Assembly: GCA_910586725.1 (NCBI GenBank)
Contig: CAJUJL010000005.1
Coordinates: 20,702-84,701, forward strand
DNA: 64,000 nucleotides
Source of the DNA: an uncultured Lachnospiraceae bacterium
GTDB taxonomy: Bacteria; Bacillota; Clostridia; Lachnospirales; Lachnospiraceae
Direction: 5' to 3'
In this document: in pieces, positions 8,441 through 17,639 of the stretch
How positions within the stretch are numbered: the first letter of the stretch is position 1
How the letters are laid out: each line of letters opens with the position of its first letter
Notes under the pieces: model-generated
Told to the model about the DNA's origin: nothing
The model's database searches: none
Seen by the model: only the letters and a program-made list of their open reading frames with translations
Made by a program: the position numbers and the translations under genes

Positions 8441-10315
8441 ATGAATGTTTTTACAGAGTCTTATTTAAGGGGTAATATCGTCGCATGGCTGCCGATTCAA
8501 AAAAAAGACAGCGTATGCTATATCGGGGATGGCCGGGATGTTGTCGCGGGCAGACTGCGGGAACTGTCGGATTGCGTCGCGTGTGTGCCGGGAGAAGATG
8601 AGATTCCTTCTGGGAGCAGATTTGATTATATTATCAGCCTCTGTTATGTCTCAGGAAAAGGGATGCAGACGTGTTTTGATCATCTAAAAGAGACGGGGGC
8701 ATTCATTCTGGCGGCCGAAAACGCGTATGGATTAAAATATTTTGCCGGAGCAAAGGAAATCGGTTCCATGAAATATTTTGGCGCGGTGGAAGCGGTGGAA
8801 GGATCCGTTGCTTACACAGGGGAAGAGCTTGAGGAGGCCCTTGAAGCGGCAGGCTTTGCATCACAGCAGTTTTATTATCCCTTTCCCGACTGTTATTTTG
8901 CAATGAGCATTTATTCCGACGACTATCTTCCCAAACAGGGGGAACTGATTGACCAGATTGGCAATTTTGAAGCGGAAAGGCTCGTGCTATTTGATGAATC
9001 AAGGGCTTTTGACGCGTTGCTTGCAAGAGGAAAATTCAGGGAATTTTCCAATTCCTATCTGGTTGTGGCAGGCAAGAAAGATTTTCAGGGAATGATAAAC
9101 GAAAGAGGAGAGCAGATCTCTTTTGTAAAATTTTCCAATGACCGGGGAGAAGCGCACAATATTAGGACCTTGATTACAAAGTCCAGAGACGGGGCGTTTC
9201 ATTTGCTGAAAATGGCCGACAGTGAAAAATCCCTTCCCCAGATAGAACATATGAAAAAGACGTATCAGGCGCTTTTGGAATTGTATGCGGACGCGGGATT
9301 TGAGATCAACGCCTATACGGAGCGGGAATATGGCGCGGAGTTTGAATTTCTGTCCGGATATACGATGGAAGAGGCGCTGGATCAATATATAAAACAGGGC
9401 GAATACGAAAAAGCCGTCGAAAAGATGTTTGCGGTTTTTGATGAAATCCGCGCCTGTAAAAACAAAAAGGAATTTCAGGCGACGCAAGAATTCCAAGAGG
9501 TATTTGGGGCGCAGGAGCTGCCCGTTGGCCTTTTGGCCGCCGATGTATGCGATATTGATTTGATTATGCCCAATATTTTGGTGGGAGAAGACGGGAAATG
9601 GACCGTTATTGATTATGAATGGTCCTTTCACTTTCCGGCGCCGCTGAATTTTATAATTTACCGCAATATCCGCTATTACGCAGATACGACCGCAGCGCGC
9701 AGAGCCTTAAATCCGCAGAGTCTCTATAAAAGAGCGGGGATTTCCGACCAGGAGCTTGCGGCCTATGAAAAGATGGAAGAAGCGTTTCAGTCCTATGTGC
9801 TAAACGGACATACGCCCATGCGTCAGCGGTATAAGGAGAGCGGCAAACCGGCGTATCATGTCAGCAGCGTACTGCATGTGATAGACGAGCTTGAGCGCAG
9901 ACGCGCGCTTCAGATTTATTTTGACAGGGGATGCGGGTTTTGCGAAGCAGATGTGAGGACTTATCACAGTAAGGCCCTGGACGGAACCTATCGTCTGGAA
10001 ATTCCTGTGGAGGATTCGGTCAGACAGGTTCGGATTGATCCCGGAAGCCAGGCATGTACGGTGCAAATCGACAGACTGGCCTGGAAAGGCAGAAATGACG
10101 GGATACTTCCGTTTCTCTGCAACGGACATAAAATGTCAGGAAATACGTATTTGTTTGATACGGACGATCCTAATATTTTACTGGAGCAGCTTCCCGCAGG
10201 AGAAAAAACGCTGCAAATTGACATGAGGATTGATTCGATGAATCTTGCCGCGGCGGAATGGATCGCATTGAAGATTGACGCAAAGTACAGGCTGAAAAAA
10301 ATTCTGAAGAAATAG
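8441..10315 (+). CDS. Methyltransferase-like / kinase-like protein, possible WbdD-type chain terminator
   Basis: A 624-aa protein of three parts. Residues ~1-200 resemble a class I SAM methyltransferase with a degenerate glycine motif ('VCYIGDGRDV' in place of the usual D-x-G-x-G). Residues ~225-470 resemble a small-molecule or eukaryotic-like kinase fold: 'DIDLIMPN' (371-378) fits the catalytic loop DxDxxxxN and 'VIDYEW' (391 on) occupies the metal-binding DFG position. Residues ~490-624 look beta-rich. In E. coli O9a, WbdD is a methyltransferase-kinase that caps the chain for Wzt recognition. The gene directly follows a Wzt with a binding domain, which supports a similar role, but sequence relation to WbdD is not established here. 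Both catalytic activities are inferred. Confidence 0.6.
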   Translation: MNVFTESYLRGNIVAWLPIQKKDSVCYIGDGRDVVAGRLRELSDCVACVPGEDEIPSGSRFDYIISLCYVSGKGMQTCFDHLKETGAFILAAENAYGLKYFAGAKEIGSMKYFGAVEAVEGSVAYTGEELEEALEAAGFASQQFYYPFPDCYFAMSIYSDDYLPKQGELIDQIGNFEAERLVLFDESRAFDALLARGKFREFSNSYLVVAGKKDFQGMINERGEQISFVKFSNDRGEAHNIRTLITKSRDGAFHLLKMADSEKSLPQIEHMKKTYQALLELYADAGFEINAYTEREYGAEFEFLSGYTMEEALDQYIKQGEYEKAVEKMFAVFDEIRACKNKKEFQATQEFQEVFGAQELPVGLLAADVCDIDLIMPNILVGEDGKWTVIDYEWSFHFPAPLNFIIYRNIRYYADTTAARRALNPQSLYKRAGISDQELAAYEKMEEAFQSYVLNGHTPMRQRYKESGKPAYHVSSVLHVIDELERRRALQIYFDRGCGFCEADVRTYHSKALDGTYRLEIPVEDSVRQVRIDPGSQACTVQIDRLAWKGRNDGILPFLCNGHKMSGNTYLFDTDDPNILLEQLPAGEKTLQIDMRIDSMNLAAAEWIALKIDAKYRLKKILKK

Positions 10316-10325
10316 AGAGGGTTTT

Positions 10326-11693
10326 ATGAAATTAGCATCTTCATTAAAAACCAAACGAATGATCATGTTCTGGTCAAAAATGCTGATCGTGTTTTTGCAG
10401 ACCGGAATGTATGGATGGCTGTGGTACCATCATTATAAAGACATGATGCCGATTGAATACTGGAGACGGGGAAACTGGGCCATTATCGGTTTATACGGGC
10501 TTTTTATTCTTGTATTTTCGAGAGCGTTTGGCTCTTTGAAAGTGGGATATTTAAAGACCTGGGATATTATGTACTCACAGATGCTTACGATTTTATGCGT
10601 CAACGGAGTGGCTTATCTGCAGCTTTCCCTGATCAACGGAGACTGGAAATTTTTGGAGAACGCCAGTCCGATGCTTTGGCTAAGTATCCTGGATTTTGGC
10701 ATCGTGCTGGTATGGGCGTTGTTTATGCGGTGGATTTACGCCATTATCTACCCGCCGCATGAGATGCTGTTAATCTATGGAAAAAACAGTCCAAACGCGA
10801 TTATCCGAAAAGTGGAATCCAGAAAAGACAAGTATCATATCAAAGAAAAAATCGCTTTGCAGGAAGGAACGGATCTGATCATGAAAAAGATTCTGCAGTA
10901 TAAAGCGGTTCTGATCGGAGATATTCCGGTGCAGGAGAGGAACACGTTGATTAAGTACTGCTTTGATCAAAACATCCGTTGTTATGGGATACCCAAAATA
11001 TCCGATATAATGATACGAAATTCGGAAAGCATTGATTTGTTTGATTCGCCGCTTTTGTTATTCCGCAATAACGGACTGACATACCGGCAAATGTTTGTAA
11101 AAAGAGCGATGGATCTCGTGTTTTCACTTGTGGGGATACTCCTGGCTTCTCCTATTATGCTTGTAATTGCCGTCTGCATAAAAGCATATGATCATGGTCC
11201 CGTATTTTACCGCCAGAAAAGGCAGACGATCGGCGGCAGGGAATTTTATATTTTAAAATTTCGAAGCATGATTGTGGATTCCGAGCGTCATGGAGCCAGG
11301 CTTGCGAAGGCGCACGACGACAGGATTACGCCGGTGGGAAAAGTAATCCGCAGACTGCATTTTGACGAGCTTCCCCAGCTGTTTAATATTTTAAAAGGAG
11401 ATATGGCGTTGGTGGGACCAAGGCCGGAACGCAAGGAGATTACGGAGGAATATTCAAAAGCGATTCCGGAATTTTCCTTTCGGCTGAAAGTCAAAGCGGG
11501 ACTTACCGGTTATGCACAGGTATACGGCCAGTACAATACGATTCCTTATGACAAATTAAAACTGGACTTAACTTATATCACAAGCTATTCCCTGTGGCTG
11601 GATATAAAATTAATGATTTTGACGGTAAAAATACTTTTTCAAAAGGAAAAATCCGCGGGCGTGGATGATGCGCAGAAAACCGCATTGAAATAG
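10326..11693 (+). CDS. Exopolysaccharide polyprenyl glycosylphosphotransferase
   Basis: A 455-aa initiating phosphoglycosyl transferase: it moves sugar-1-phosphate from a nucleotide sugar to undecaprenyl phosphate. About four hydrophobic segments occupy the first ~145 residues, then a soluble central domain of ~110 residues, then the catalytic bacterial-sugar-transferase domain from about residue 260. That domain holds 'KRAMDLVFS', the membrane-dipping hydrophobic stretch, 'FYILKFRSM', 'HFDELPQLFNILKGDM' and 'VGPRPER'. The layout matches WbaP/CpsE-type enzymes. It probably starts the repeat unit or linker for the upstream GT and exporter genes. A second, smaller enzyme of this class is at 36733. 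Confidence 0.92.
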   Translation: MKLASSLKTKRMIMFWSKMLIVFLQTGMYGWLWYHHYKDMMPIEYWRRGNWAIIGLYGLFILVFSRAFGSLKVGYLKTWDIMYSQMLTILCVNGVAYLQLSLINGDWKFLENASPMLWLSILDFGIVLVWALFMRWIYAIIYPPHEMLLIYGKNSPNAIIRKVESRKDKYHIKEKIALQEGTDLIMKKILQYKAVLIGDIPVQERNTLIKYCFDQNIRCYGIPKISDIMIRNSESIDLFDSPLLLFRNNGLTYRQMFVKRAMDLVFSLVGILLASPIMLVIAVCIKAYDHGPVFYRQKRQTIGGREFYILKFRSMIVDSERHGARLAKAHDDRITPVGKVIRRLHFDELPQLFNILKGDMALVGPRPERKEITEEYSKAIPEFSFRLKVKAGLTGYAQVYGQYNTIPYDKLKLDLTYITSYSLWLDIKLMILTVKILFQKEKSAGVDDAQKTALK

Positions 11694-11707
11694 AAAAGAG
11701 GAAAAAT

Positions 11708-12454
11708 ATGATTTCGGTTATTATTCCGGCTTATAATTGCGAACAATATATAGGACAGGCGATTGACTCCGCGTTAGGCCAGACCGTGGATGAGGAGCTT
11801 GAAATCATTGTAGTGGACGACGCGTCGAAAGACGGGACGAAAGGGGCCGTACGCGGGAAAAATACGAGTGGAAAAGGGCGTACCATCCGCTGTCACGTCA
11901 ATGCCTGTAATATGGGCGCAGCAGAATCCAGAAACATCGGGATTCGCATGGCCGCCGGAGAATACATTGCGTTTCTGGACGCAGATGACTGGTGGCAGAA
12001 AGACAAATTACAAAAACAGTTGAAATGCATCCGACAAACAGGAGCTCCCCTCGTCTATACGGGCAGAGAGCTGATGCGTTCGGACGGCAGCCCGGCGGGC
12101 AAGGTTATAGATGTGCCGGAATCAGCCACATATGAAAGTTTGCTTCGGACAAACTGCATTCCCTGTTCGTCTGTGCTGATGAAGACGGAGATTGCAAGAG
12201 AATTTTATATGTGCCACGATGAGCTGCATGAAGATTACATTTTATGGCTGCGCGTCCTGAAACGATACGGCAGGGCCCGCGGCATCAATGAGCCGCTTTT
12301 AAAATCAAGGCTGTCCGAAGGAGGAAAGTCCAGAAACAAATTAAAATCGGCGAAGATGCATTACGGCGTTTATAAATATATGGGAATTCCCACATGGAAA
12401 GCGGTGGGGCTGTTTATCTGTTACGTGGTAAACGGAATCCGAAAATATAAGTAA
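11708..12454 (+). CDS. Glycosyltransferase family 2
   Basis: A 248-aa GT-A enzyme with 'SVIIPAYNCEQYIGQAIDS', the acidic motif 'VVDDASKDGT' and the DXD-like motif 'FLDADDWW'. The C-terminal third is short, as in small capsule GT2 enzymes. 'agaggaaaa' precedes the ATG. It is the last gene of the first transcription block: a clear promoter for the next gene lies 5 bp after its stop. Donor sugar unknown. Confidence 0.87.
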   Translation: MISVIIPAYNCEQYIGQAIDSALGQTVDEELEIIVVDDASKDGTKGAVRGKNTSGKGRTIRCHVNACNMGAAESRNIGIRMAAGEYIAFLDADDWWQKDKLQKQLKCIRQTGAPLVYTGRELMRSDGSPAGKVIDVPESATYESLLRTNCIPCSSVLMKTEIAREFYMCHDELHEDYILWLRVLKRYGRARGINEPLLKSRLSEGGKSRNKLKSAKMHYGVYKYMGIPTWKAVGLFICYVVNGIRKYK

Positions 12455-12458
12455 ATTT

Positions 12459-12487
12459 TTGACAGAAAATGTAAGCTGTGCTAATAT
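12459..12487 (+). promoter_or_regulatory. Sigma-A-type promoter for the second ABC exporter
   Basis: A consensus TTGACA, a 17-bp spacer and TAATAT (12482-12487) preceded by TG two bases upstream. It lies 43 bp before the GTG start of the permease gene. Confidence 0.72.
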
Positions 12488-12529
12488 GAAACGATAAAAT
12501 ATCACAATTTGGGGTTTGGAGGAAATCAA

Positions 12530-13312
12530 GTGAACAGGTTTGTCAATGATGTAAAAAAATATATGGAATACGCAGTATACTCCGCAAAGTCAATGCTGAA
12601 AGCGGAAGTGTCAAATTCCCATTTGAGCTGGGCGTGGTGGATACTGGATCCGCTGTTGTTTATGATGGTATATTCGTTTATTTCCGTCGTCGTGTTTGGA
12701 AGAAGCGAGAAATACCTTGCCGCATTTATTTTCATTGGCTTATCCAGCTGGAACTTTTTTTCAATTACCATTAAGCAGAGCGTTAAGCTTGTAACGAGAA
12801 ACAGCGGTATCGTTTCAAAGATTTATATGCCCAAGTATATTCTGATTTTTACCCAGATGATGGTAAATGCTTTTAAGATGACGATTTCTTATATACTTGT
12901 CATAGGCGTCATGGTTATTTACCAGGTTCCGGTAACGTACAAAATTGTTTATGTCGTTCCCCTTCTTGTGGCGTTATTTACAATTACGTTTGGAATCAGC
13001 GCTCTTTGTCTGCATTTTGGCGTTTTTGTGGAAGATTTATTTAATGTAATCAATATACTGTTAAAGCTTGTATTTTATTTGTCCGGCGTTTTTTATAATA
13101 TTACGAAGCGTGTGGACCCGCCTTACAGTGATATATTATTGAAATTAAATCCGGTCGCTTATCTGATGCAGTCTATGCGGGAATGCATGATTTACAGCTC
13201 GACGCCGGACTTGAAATGGATGTGCATCTGGCTGGCAATTGGATTTTCGCTGTCTGCGATCGGCGTATATGTAATTTACAAATACGAGAACAGCTACGTG
13301 AAAGTAATTTAG
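12530..13312 (+). CDS. ABC-2 type polysaccharide/teichoic-acid-like exporter permease
   Basis: A 260-aa permease with about six hydrophobic segments. 'SNSHLSWAWWILDPLLFMMVY' corresponds to the conserved entry region of the TagG/Wzm family, and 'LNPVAYLMQSMRECMIY' to the conserved end. GTG 12530 is chosen because 'tttggagga' lies 7 bases upstream; the open frame extends to a TTG at 12509 without a ribosome site. It pairs with the ATPase 12 bp downstream. Its position just before the LicD/phosphonate genes suggests it could export the phosphonate-bearing polymer, but this is inference. Confidence 0.9.
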   Translation: MNRFVNDVKKYMEYAVYSAKSMLKAEVSNSHLSWAWWILDPLLFMMVYSFISVVVFGRSEKYLAAFIFIGLSSWNFFSITIKQSVKLVTRNSGIVSKIYMPKYILIFTQMMVNAFKMTISYILVIGVMVIYQVPVTYKIVYVVPLLVALFTITFGISALCLHFGVFVEDLFNVINILLKLVFYLSGVFYNITKRVDPPYSDILLKLNPVAYLMQSMRECMIYSSTPDLKWMCIWLAIGFSLSAIGVYVIYKYENSYVKVI

Positions 13313-13324
13313 AGAGGGATTGTT

Positions 13325-14056
13325 ATGGATGAGAAATGCGCAATAGAAATAAAAGATCTGGTTATTCGATACAGGTGTCTGAATAAAATATCCATTCGGA
13401 AAAGCCTGTTTAAATTAAAAAAGAGCAATATAGAAATTGTGGAAGCGGTCAGCGGCGTTTCCTGTAAGGTTCCCAAAGGAGAAATCATGGGGATTGTCGG
13501 TAAGAACGGAAGCGGCAAATCAACAATGCTGCGCGCAATCGCAGGGATTTTTGCGCCGGATGAAGGTTCGATTGATCTGCATGGACACAATGTTTCCCTG
13601 TTATCCATTGGAGTCGGTTTCCAGAAAAACCTGACGGGACGGGAGAATATACTTCTTTCGGGAATGCTGCTTGGATTCACGGAGCAGCAGGTTCGTTCGA
13701 AAACAGATGAGATTATCGAATTTTCAGAGCTGGGCAAATTTATTGACCGCCCTGTTAAGACATATTCAAGCGGTATGTATTCCAAACTGGCGTTTTCCAT
13801 AACGGCCGTGCTGGAAGCGGAAATTATGCTGATAGATGAAGTTTTAAGCGTTGGAGACGCCAAATTCAAAAAGAAGAGTTTTCGGAAAATGAAAAGCCTG
13901 ATTAACGATTCGAACCGTACCGTTATAATCGTATCCCACAACAACGAAACGATCCGTAAGCTGTGCAATACGGTGCTCTGGCTTCATGACGGTAAGGTGA
14001 AAATGCAGGGAAAGACGGAAGACGTGCTTCCGCATTATGAAGAATTTATGGCATAG
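13325..14056 (+). CDS. Polysaccharide ABC transporter ATPase, short form
   Basis: A 243-aa ATPase with Walker A 'GKNGSGKST', signature 'YSSGM' and Walker B 'IMLIDEVLSVGD'. It ends right after the nucleotide-binding domain and has no C-terminal sugar-binding domain, unlike the ATPases at 7166 and 42842. That resembles KpsT/TagH-core types which do not read the chain end. It partners with the permease directly upstream. The following LicD gene begins 14 bp later, suggesting co-transcription with the phosphonate region. Confidence 0.92.
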   Translation: MDEKCAIEIKDLVIRYRCLNKISIRKSLFKLKKSNIEIVEAVSGVSCKVPKGEIMGIVGKNGSGKSTMLRAIAGIFAPDEGSIDLHGHNVSLLSIGVGFQKNLTGRENILLSGMLLGFTEQQVRSKTDEIIEFSELGKFIDRPVKTYSSGMYSKLAFSITAVLEAEIMLIDEVLSVGDAKFKKKSFRKMKSLINDSNRTVIIVSHNNETIRKLCNTVLWLHDGKVKMQGKTEDVLPHYEEFMA

Positions 14057-14070
14057 CGGGGAGTGGAGCG

Positions 14071-14883
14071 GTGACGGATGAAACGAGAAAAAAGCTTCAA
14101 AAAGAAATATTTGATATTTTTCTGGAAGTAAAACGCGTATGCGAAGAACTGGACATACCATATTTTATTATGGGCGGCACGGCGCTGGGGGCGGTGCGCC
14201 ACGGAGGGTTTATTCCATGGGATGACGACTTTGATATTGGCATGGCAAGGGAACACTACGAAACATTTATCAGCCATGCCGCGCAAAAGCTAAGGCCAGG
14301 TTATTTTCTTCAGTCATACCAGACAGAGAAGCGTTCGCCGTTTTATTTTGCAAAAGTCAGAAAAGATCATACCGAATTTATAGAGCGTTATTGCAGAAAA
14401 CTGCCCATACATCAGGGCATTTATATTGATATTTTTCCTTACGACGCGGTTCCGGACGATGAAAAGGAACGACAGGCTTATTACAGAAAAGGAAGATGGT
14501 ATTTAAACTGGTACATTGCGAAAGAAGTGACGGGAATCAGTACGAATCCGGGCCGTTTTAAGCGGCTGCTTCTGGAAGGAATGCGAAGCATTATGCATAT
14601 CCTGATGCTGCCGGTTCCAAAACAGGTCATTTACCGGCGGGTAGACCGGTATTTAAGGCAGCACAATCACAGGAATACAAAGTATTTGGGATACGCGGGG
14701 CTTGTAAGGATACAGGCGCCCAGGGAGGATGTAATGCATCCGGACCGGATTTTGTTTGAAAATGTGGAAGTAAGCTGCCCCGGGCATATTCATGAATATC
14801 TGGTCGGCAATTTCGGGAATTATCTGGAACTTCCGCCGGAAGAGAAAAGGGGCGGGCATGATGTGTATAAAATGTCCCTATAG
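14071..14883 (+). CDS. LicD family phosphotransferase
   Basis: A 270-aa LicD protein. The nucleotidyltransferase-fold core reads 'GGTALGAVRHGGFIPWDDD', followed by 'FDIGM', with the acidic residues that bind metal, and 'IYIDIFPYDAVPDD' follows. Known LicD proteins transfer phosphocholine from CDP-choline to teichoic acid or polysaccharide sugars. No choline kinase or choline importer is present here, whereas phosphonate genes are, so the transferred group may be a phosphonate ester. The start is GTG with 'ggggagtggag' upstream. It is the first of three LicD domains in the region (14071, 14896 and the C-terminus of the gene at 17640). Confidence 0.9.
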   Translation: MTDETRKKLQKEIFDIFLEVKRVCEELDIPYFIMGGTALGAVRHGGFIPWDDDFDIGMAREHYETFISHAAQKLRPGYFLQSYQTEKRSPFYFAKVRKDHTEFIERYCRKLPIHQGIYIDIFPYDAVPDDEKERQAYYRKGRWYLNWYIAKEVTGISTNPGRFKRLLLEGMRSIMHILMLPVPKQVIYRRVDRYLRQHNHRNTKYLGYAGLVRIQAPREDVMHPDRILFENVEVSCPGHIHEYLVGNFGNYLELPPEEKRGGHDVYKMSL

Positions 14884-14895
14884 GATGTGAAAACA

Positions 14896-15702
14896 ATGAA
14901 ACAGGCAGGATTTGATGAAATAAGATCCATTCAATTTGAGATACTAAAGGCAGTGGCCGAATTTTGTGATGCAAACGGCGTACAATATTTTCTGACAGGA
15001 GGGACGCTGCTTGGCGCAGTCAGGCACCAGGGGTTTATTCCGTGGGACGACGATATTGATATTGCTATGCCAAGGCCGGATTACAACCGTTTCTTAACGC
15101 TTAGCCAGGGACGGTTGGGCAGCCGGTATGACGTCAGTGTGTTAGAGAACAATCCCGCGCATTCCAGGCTGTTTATGCGGGTTATGGATAACCGGACCTT
15201 ATATGTGCACAAATATTACCGCAGGAAATACCGTACTGGCCTTGGAATCGATGTGTTTCCAATGGACGGGATTCCGGAAAAAAAAGAAGAATGCGAAGCG
15301 TACTTTCGTGCGATCCGCAAGTTAAACAGACAATTTGCCCTGGCCCAGTCGACGCCTTTTAAGAGCACGAATTTTGTGCGCGCCGTTTTCAAAACGGCTG
15401 CAATGATTCCTGCGTCTGTCAGGGGAAGGGAGCGGCCGTACCAAAAAATTATGCGTCTGGTATCGGAGTATCCGTATGAAGAGAGCCGGCGCGTGGGAAT
15501 TACGACGGGAGTTTATTTTGAAAAAGAGATTCTTGAAAAGGCGGACATATATCCTGCCGCAGATCTTCCGTTTGAAGGGCATATGTTTCATGCTCCCGCA
15601 TGTTATGAAATGTATTTGACGCAGCTTTACGGCGATTACAGGAAGCTTCCGGGAGTGGAAGACCAGAAGCCGAAGCATGCGTTTTCGGTATATTGGAAGT
15701 AA
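14896..15702 (+). CDS. LicD family phosphotransferase
   Basis: A 268-aa LicD paralogue of the preceding gene, with 'GGTLLGAVRHQGFIPWDDD', 'IDIAM' and 'LGIDVFPMDGIPE'. ATG 14896 is preferred because 'agga' lies 10 bases upstream; a GTG at 14887 is almost on top of that site. The two LicD genes are separated by only a few bases, so both are made from the same transcript and probably modify different positions of one glycan. Substrate as discussed for the neighbour: a CMP-activated phosphonate is the context-based guess, phosphocholine the family default. Confidence 0.9.
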   Translation: MKQAGFDEIRSIQFEILKAVAEFCDANGVQYFLTGGTLLGAVRHQGFIPWDDDIDIAMPRPDYNRFLTLSQGRLGSRYDVSVLENNPAHSRLFMRVMDNRTLYVHKYYRRKYRTGLGIDVFPMDGIPEKKEECEAYFRAIRKLNRQFALAQSTPFKSTNFVRAVFKTAAMIPASVRGRERPYQKIMRLVSEYPYEESRRVGITTGVYFEKEILEKADIYPAADLPFEGHMFHAPACYEMYLTQLYGDYRKLPGVEDQKPKHAFSVYWK

Positions 15703-15764
15703 CCGCATGAGATTTCATGTAACTTTCATGCAGGAGTTTTAGGATATTCAAAAGGAGAATTGAA

Positions 15765-16889
15765 ATGAAAGCAGAACTGTTATTTCAGAAAATTGAGGAA
15801 ATGGGCATTACTTTTTATACGGGAGTGCCGGACTCACAGTTAAAAGCATTTTGCGATACGCTGATGGAGAGATATGGCGTGGGAGAGCGTCATGTGATCG
15901 CCGCCAATGAGGGCGCAGCCGCGGGCCTTGCCGCAGGGCATTATCTGGCGACAGGCAAACCCGCCGTTGTTTATATGCAGAACAGTGGAATTGGAAATGC
16001 CGTGAATCCCATATGTTCTTTGCTGAATGACAAAGTGTATGCGATTCCGGCATTGTTTATTATAGGATGGCGCGGGGAACCGGGCGTACACGATGAACCG
16101 CAGCATATTTTTCAGGGTGAAATTACCACGCAGTTACTGGATTGCCTGAACGTTAAAAATTTTGTGATCGACAAGCAGACCTCCAGGGAGGATCTGGACG
16201 CATATTTTACCGAAATCCAAAAAGAATTTTCGGCCGGACGGCAGTGCGCTCTTGTCGTCAAAAAAGGCGGGCTTTCTACAGATATAAAGATGCGGTACGC
16301 CAATGACAATCCAATGTCAAGAGAAGAGATTGTAAATATCATTGTAGACCATACGGAAGAAGACGCCATATTTGTATCGACAACGGGCAAATTGTCAAGG
16401 GAATTATTTGAAGCGCGGGAAAACAGAAGCCAGGGGCATAAGCAGGACTTTCTGACCGTAGGCTCTATGGGGCACGCTTCTATGATTGCCATGGGAATTG
16501 CAAGAGAGAAGAAAGACCGGCGGGTATTTTGCCTGGACGGCGACGGAGCCGTGATTATGCACATGGGAAGCCTTGCGGTAGCGGGGGCGGACCATCTGGA
16601 TCATTTTGTGCATCTTCTGGTGGACAATGGCGCCCATGAAACGGTAGGCGGGCTGCCGACCGTTGGAACAGAAATAGATTATCCTCTGCTGGCAAAAGCG
16701 TGCGGATATGAGCATGTATTTACAGCGGAAAAGAAAGAAGAACTGTTAGAAGCGCTTTCCAACATAAAAGGCATCAGGGGATCCGTATTTTTAATTGTCA
16801 AAGCAAATATCGGATCAAGAAGCGATTTGGGCAGACCGACCACAACTCCGATCGAGAACAAAGAAGCGTTTATGAATTTTATCAAATAA
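15765..16889 (+). CDS. ppd: Phosphonopyruvate decarboxylase
   Basis: A 374-aa thiamine-diphosphate enzyme that removes CO2 from phosphonopyruvate to give phosphonoacetaldehyde, the step that pulls the unfavourable PEP mutase reaction forward. The N-terminal 'GVPDSQLKAFCD' and 'AANEGAAAGLAAGHYLATG' carry the conserved Glu region; 'SMGHASMIAMGIA' and 'CLDGDGAVIMHMGSLA' (about residue 257 on) form the ThDP/metal GDG motif; 'DNGAHETVGG' closes the site. Length matches Ppd (Fom2/AepY type) and is much shorter than pyruvate decarboxylases. PEP mutase is encoded at 20355, confirming phosphonate synthesis. Confidence 0.94.
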   Translation: MKAELLFQKIEEMGITFYTGVPDSQLKAFCDTLMERYGVGERHVIAANEGAAAGLAAGHYLATGKPAVVYMQNSGIGNAVNPICSLLNDKVYAIPALFIIGWRGEPGVHDEPQHIFQGEITTQLLDCLNVKNFVIDKQTSREDLDAYFTEIQKEFSAGRQCALVVKKGGLSTDIKMRYANDNPMSREEIVNIIVDHTEEDAIFVSTTGKLSRELFEARENRSQGHKQDFLTVGSMGHASMIAMGIAREKKDRRVFCLDGDGAVIMHMGSLAVAGADHLDHFVHLLVDNGAHETVGGLPTVGTEIDYPLLAKACGYEHVFTAEKKEELLEALSNIKGIRGSVFLIVKANIGSRSDLGRPTTTPIENKEAFMNFIK

Positions 16890-16902
16890 AAGAGGAAACA
16901 GT

Positions 16903-17613
16903 ATGAGAGCATTGATTTTAAATTCCGGCATCGGAAAACGAATGGGAGAATTAACCAAAACAAAAAATAAATGCATGGCGGAAATCGGTGAAAATACAAC
17001 GATCATTGACTGGCAGCTTCAGATGCTTTTGAAGGCGGGCGTTTCTGACGTCGTAATAACGACAGGGCCGTTTGCAGAGCATTTGCAGGAATATGTTACC
17101 GGAAAATATCCGCAGATTGCTTTTACTTTTTGTTATAATGCCGAGTATGACCGGACAAACTATATCTATTCCATTGCGCTTGCCGCGGATGTTTTAGACG
17201 ACGACATATTATTGATGCACGGAGATCTGGTCTTTGAAGAGAGCGTAATTACAGACGTATTAAACGCACAGACGAGCGTTATGGTAATTGATAAATCTCT
17301 GCCTTTGCCGGAAAAGGATTTTAAAGCCGTAGTGCAGGACAATACGATCACAAAGGTAGGCATTGAATTTTTTGAACAGGCGTATGCGGCGCAGCCGCTC
17401 TATAAATTGCTGAAAAAAGACTGGAGCCTGTGGCTTGCAAATATTTTGAAATTTTGCAGGGAGGATAAACGCAGCGTATACGCGGAAAACGCATTGAATG
17501 AAATTTCAGGACAATTGGATGTATTGCCCCTTGATGTGGACGGAAGAATTTGCATGGAAGTAGATAATTTGGAAGATTTGGAGAGAGCACGCAGTTTATT
17601 TGAGAAAATGTAA
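16903..17613 (+). CDS. LicC/PntC-like cytidylyltransferase
   Basis: A 236-aa nucleotidyltransferase of the sugar-phosphate type: 'LNSGIGKRM' is the nucleotide loop, followed by a Lys-rich 'TKNKCMAEI' segment, 'HGDLVFEES' with the metal Asp, and 'DGRICMEVDNLEDLERA' at the end. The family includes LicC (CTP:phosphocholine) and PntC (CTP:2-aminoethylphosphonate). The location between phosphonopyruvate decarboxylase and the reductase-LicD fusion suggests it activates 2-hydroxyethylphosphonate, or a related phosphonate, with CTP. A second, unrelated cytidylyltransferase domain sits on the PEP mutase at 20355, so the two may have different substrates. Confidence 0.8.
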   Translation: MRALILNSGIGKRMGELTKTKNKCMAEIGENTTIIDWQLQMLLKAGVSDVVITTGPFAEHLQEYVTGKYPQIAFTFCYNAEYDRTNYIYSIALAADVLDDDILLMHGDLVFEESVITDVLNAQTSVMVIDKSLPLPEKDFKAVVQDNTITKVGIEFFEQAYAAQPLYKLLKKDWSLWLANILKFCREDKRSVYAENALNEISGQLDVLPLDVDGRICMEVDNLEDLERARSLFEKM

Positions 17614-17639
17614 GGGAAATCGGCATTGAGGAGAGAAGA

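Noticed and set aside
8999..9631. Long open frame on the minus strand opposite the 8441 gene
   Set aside because: It lies wholly within a + strand gene with clear motifs, has no recognisable domain and no ribosome site; the same applies to minus-strand frames at 13309-13968, 20906-21499 and 26563-27255.
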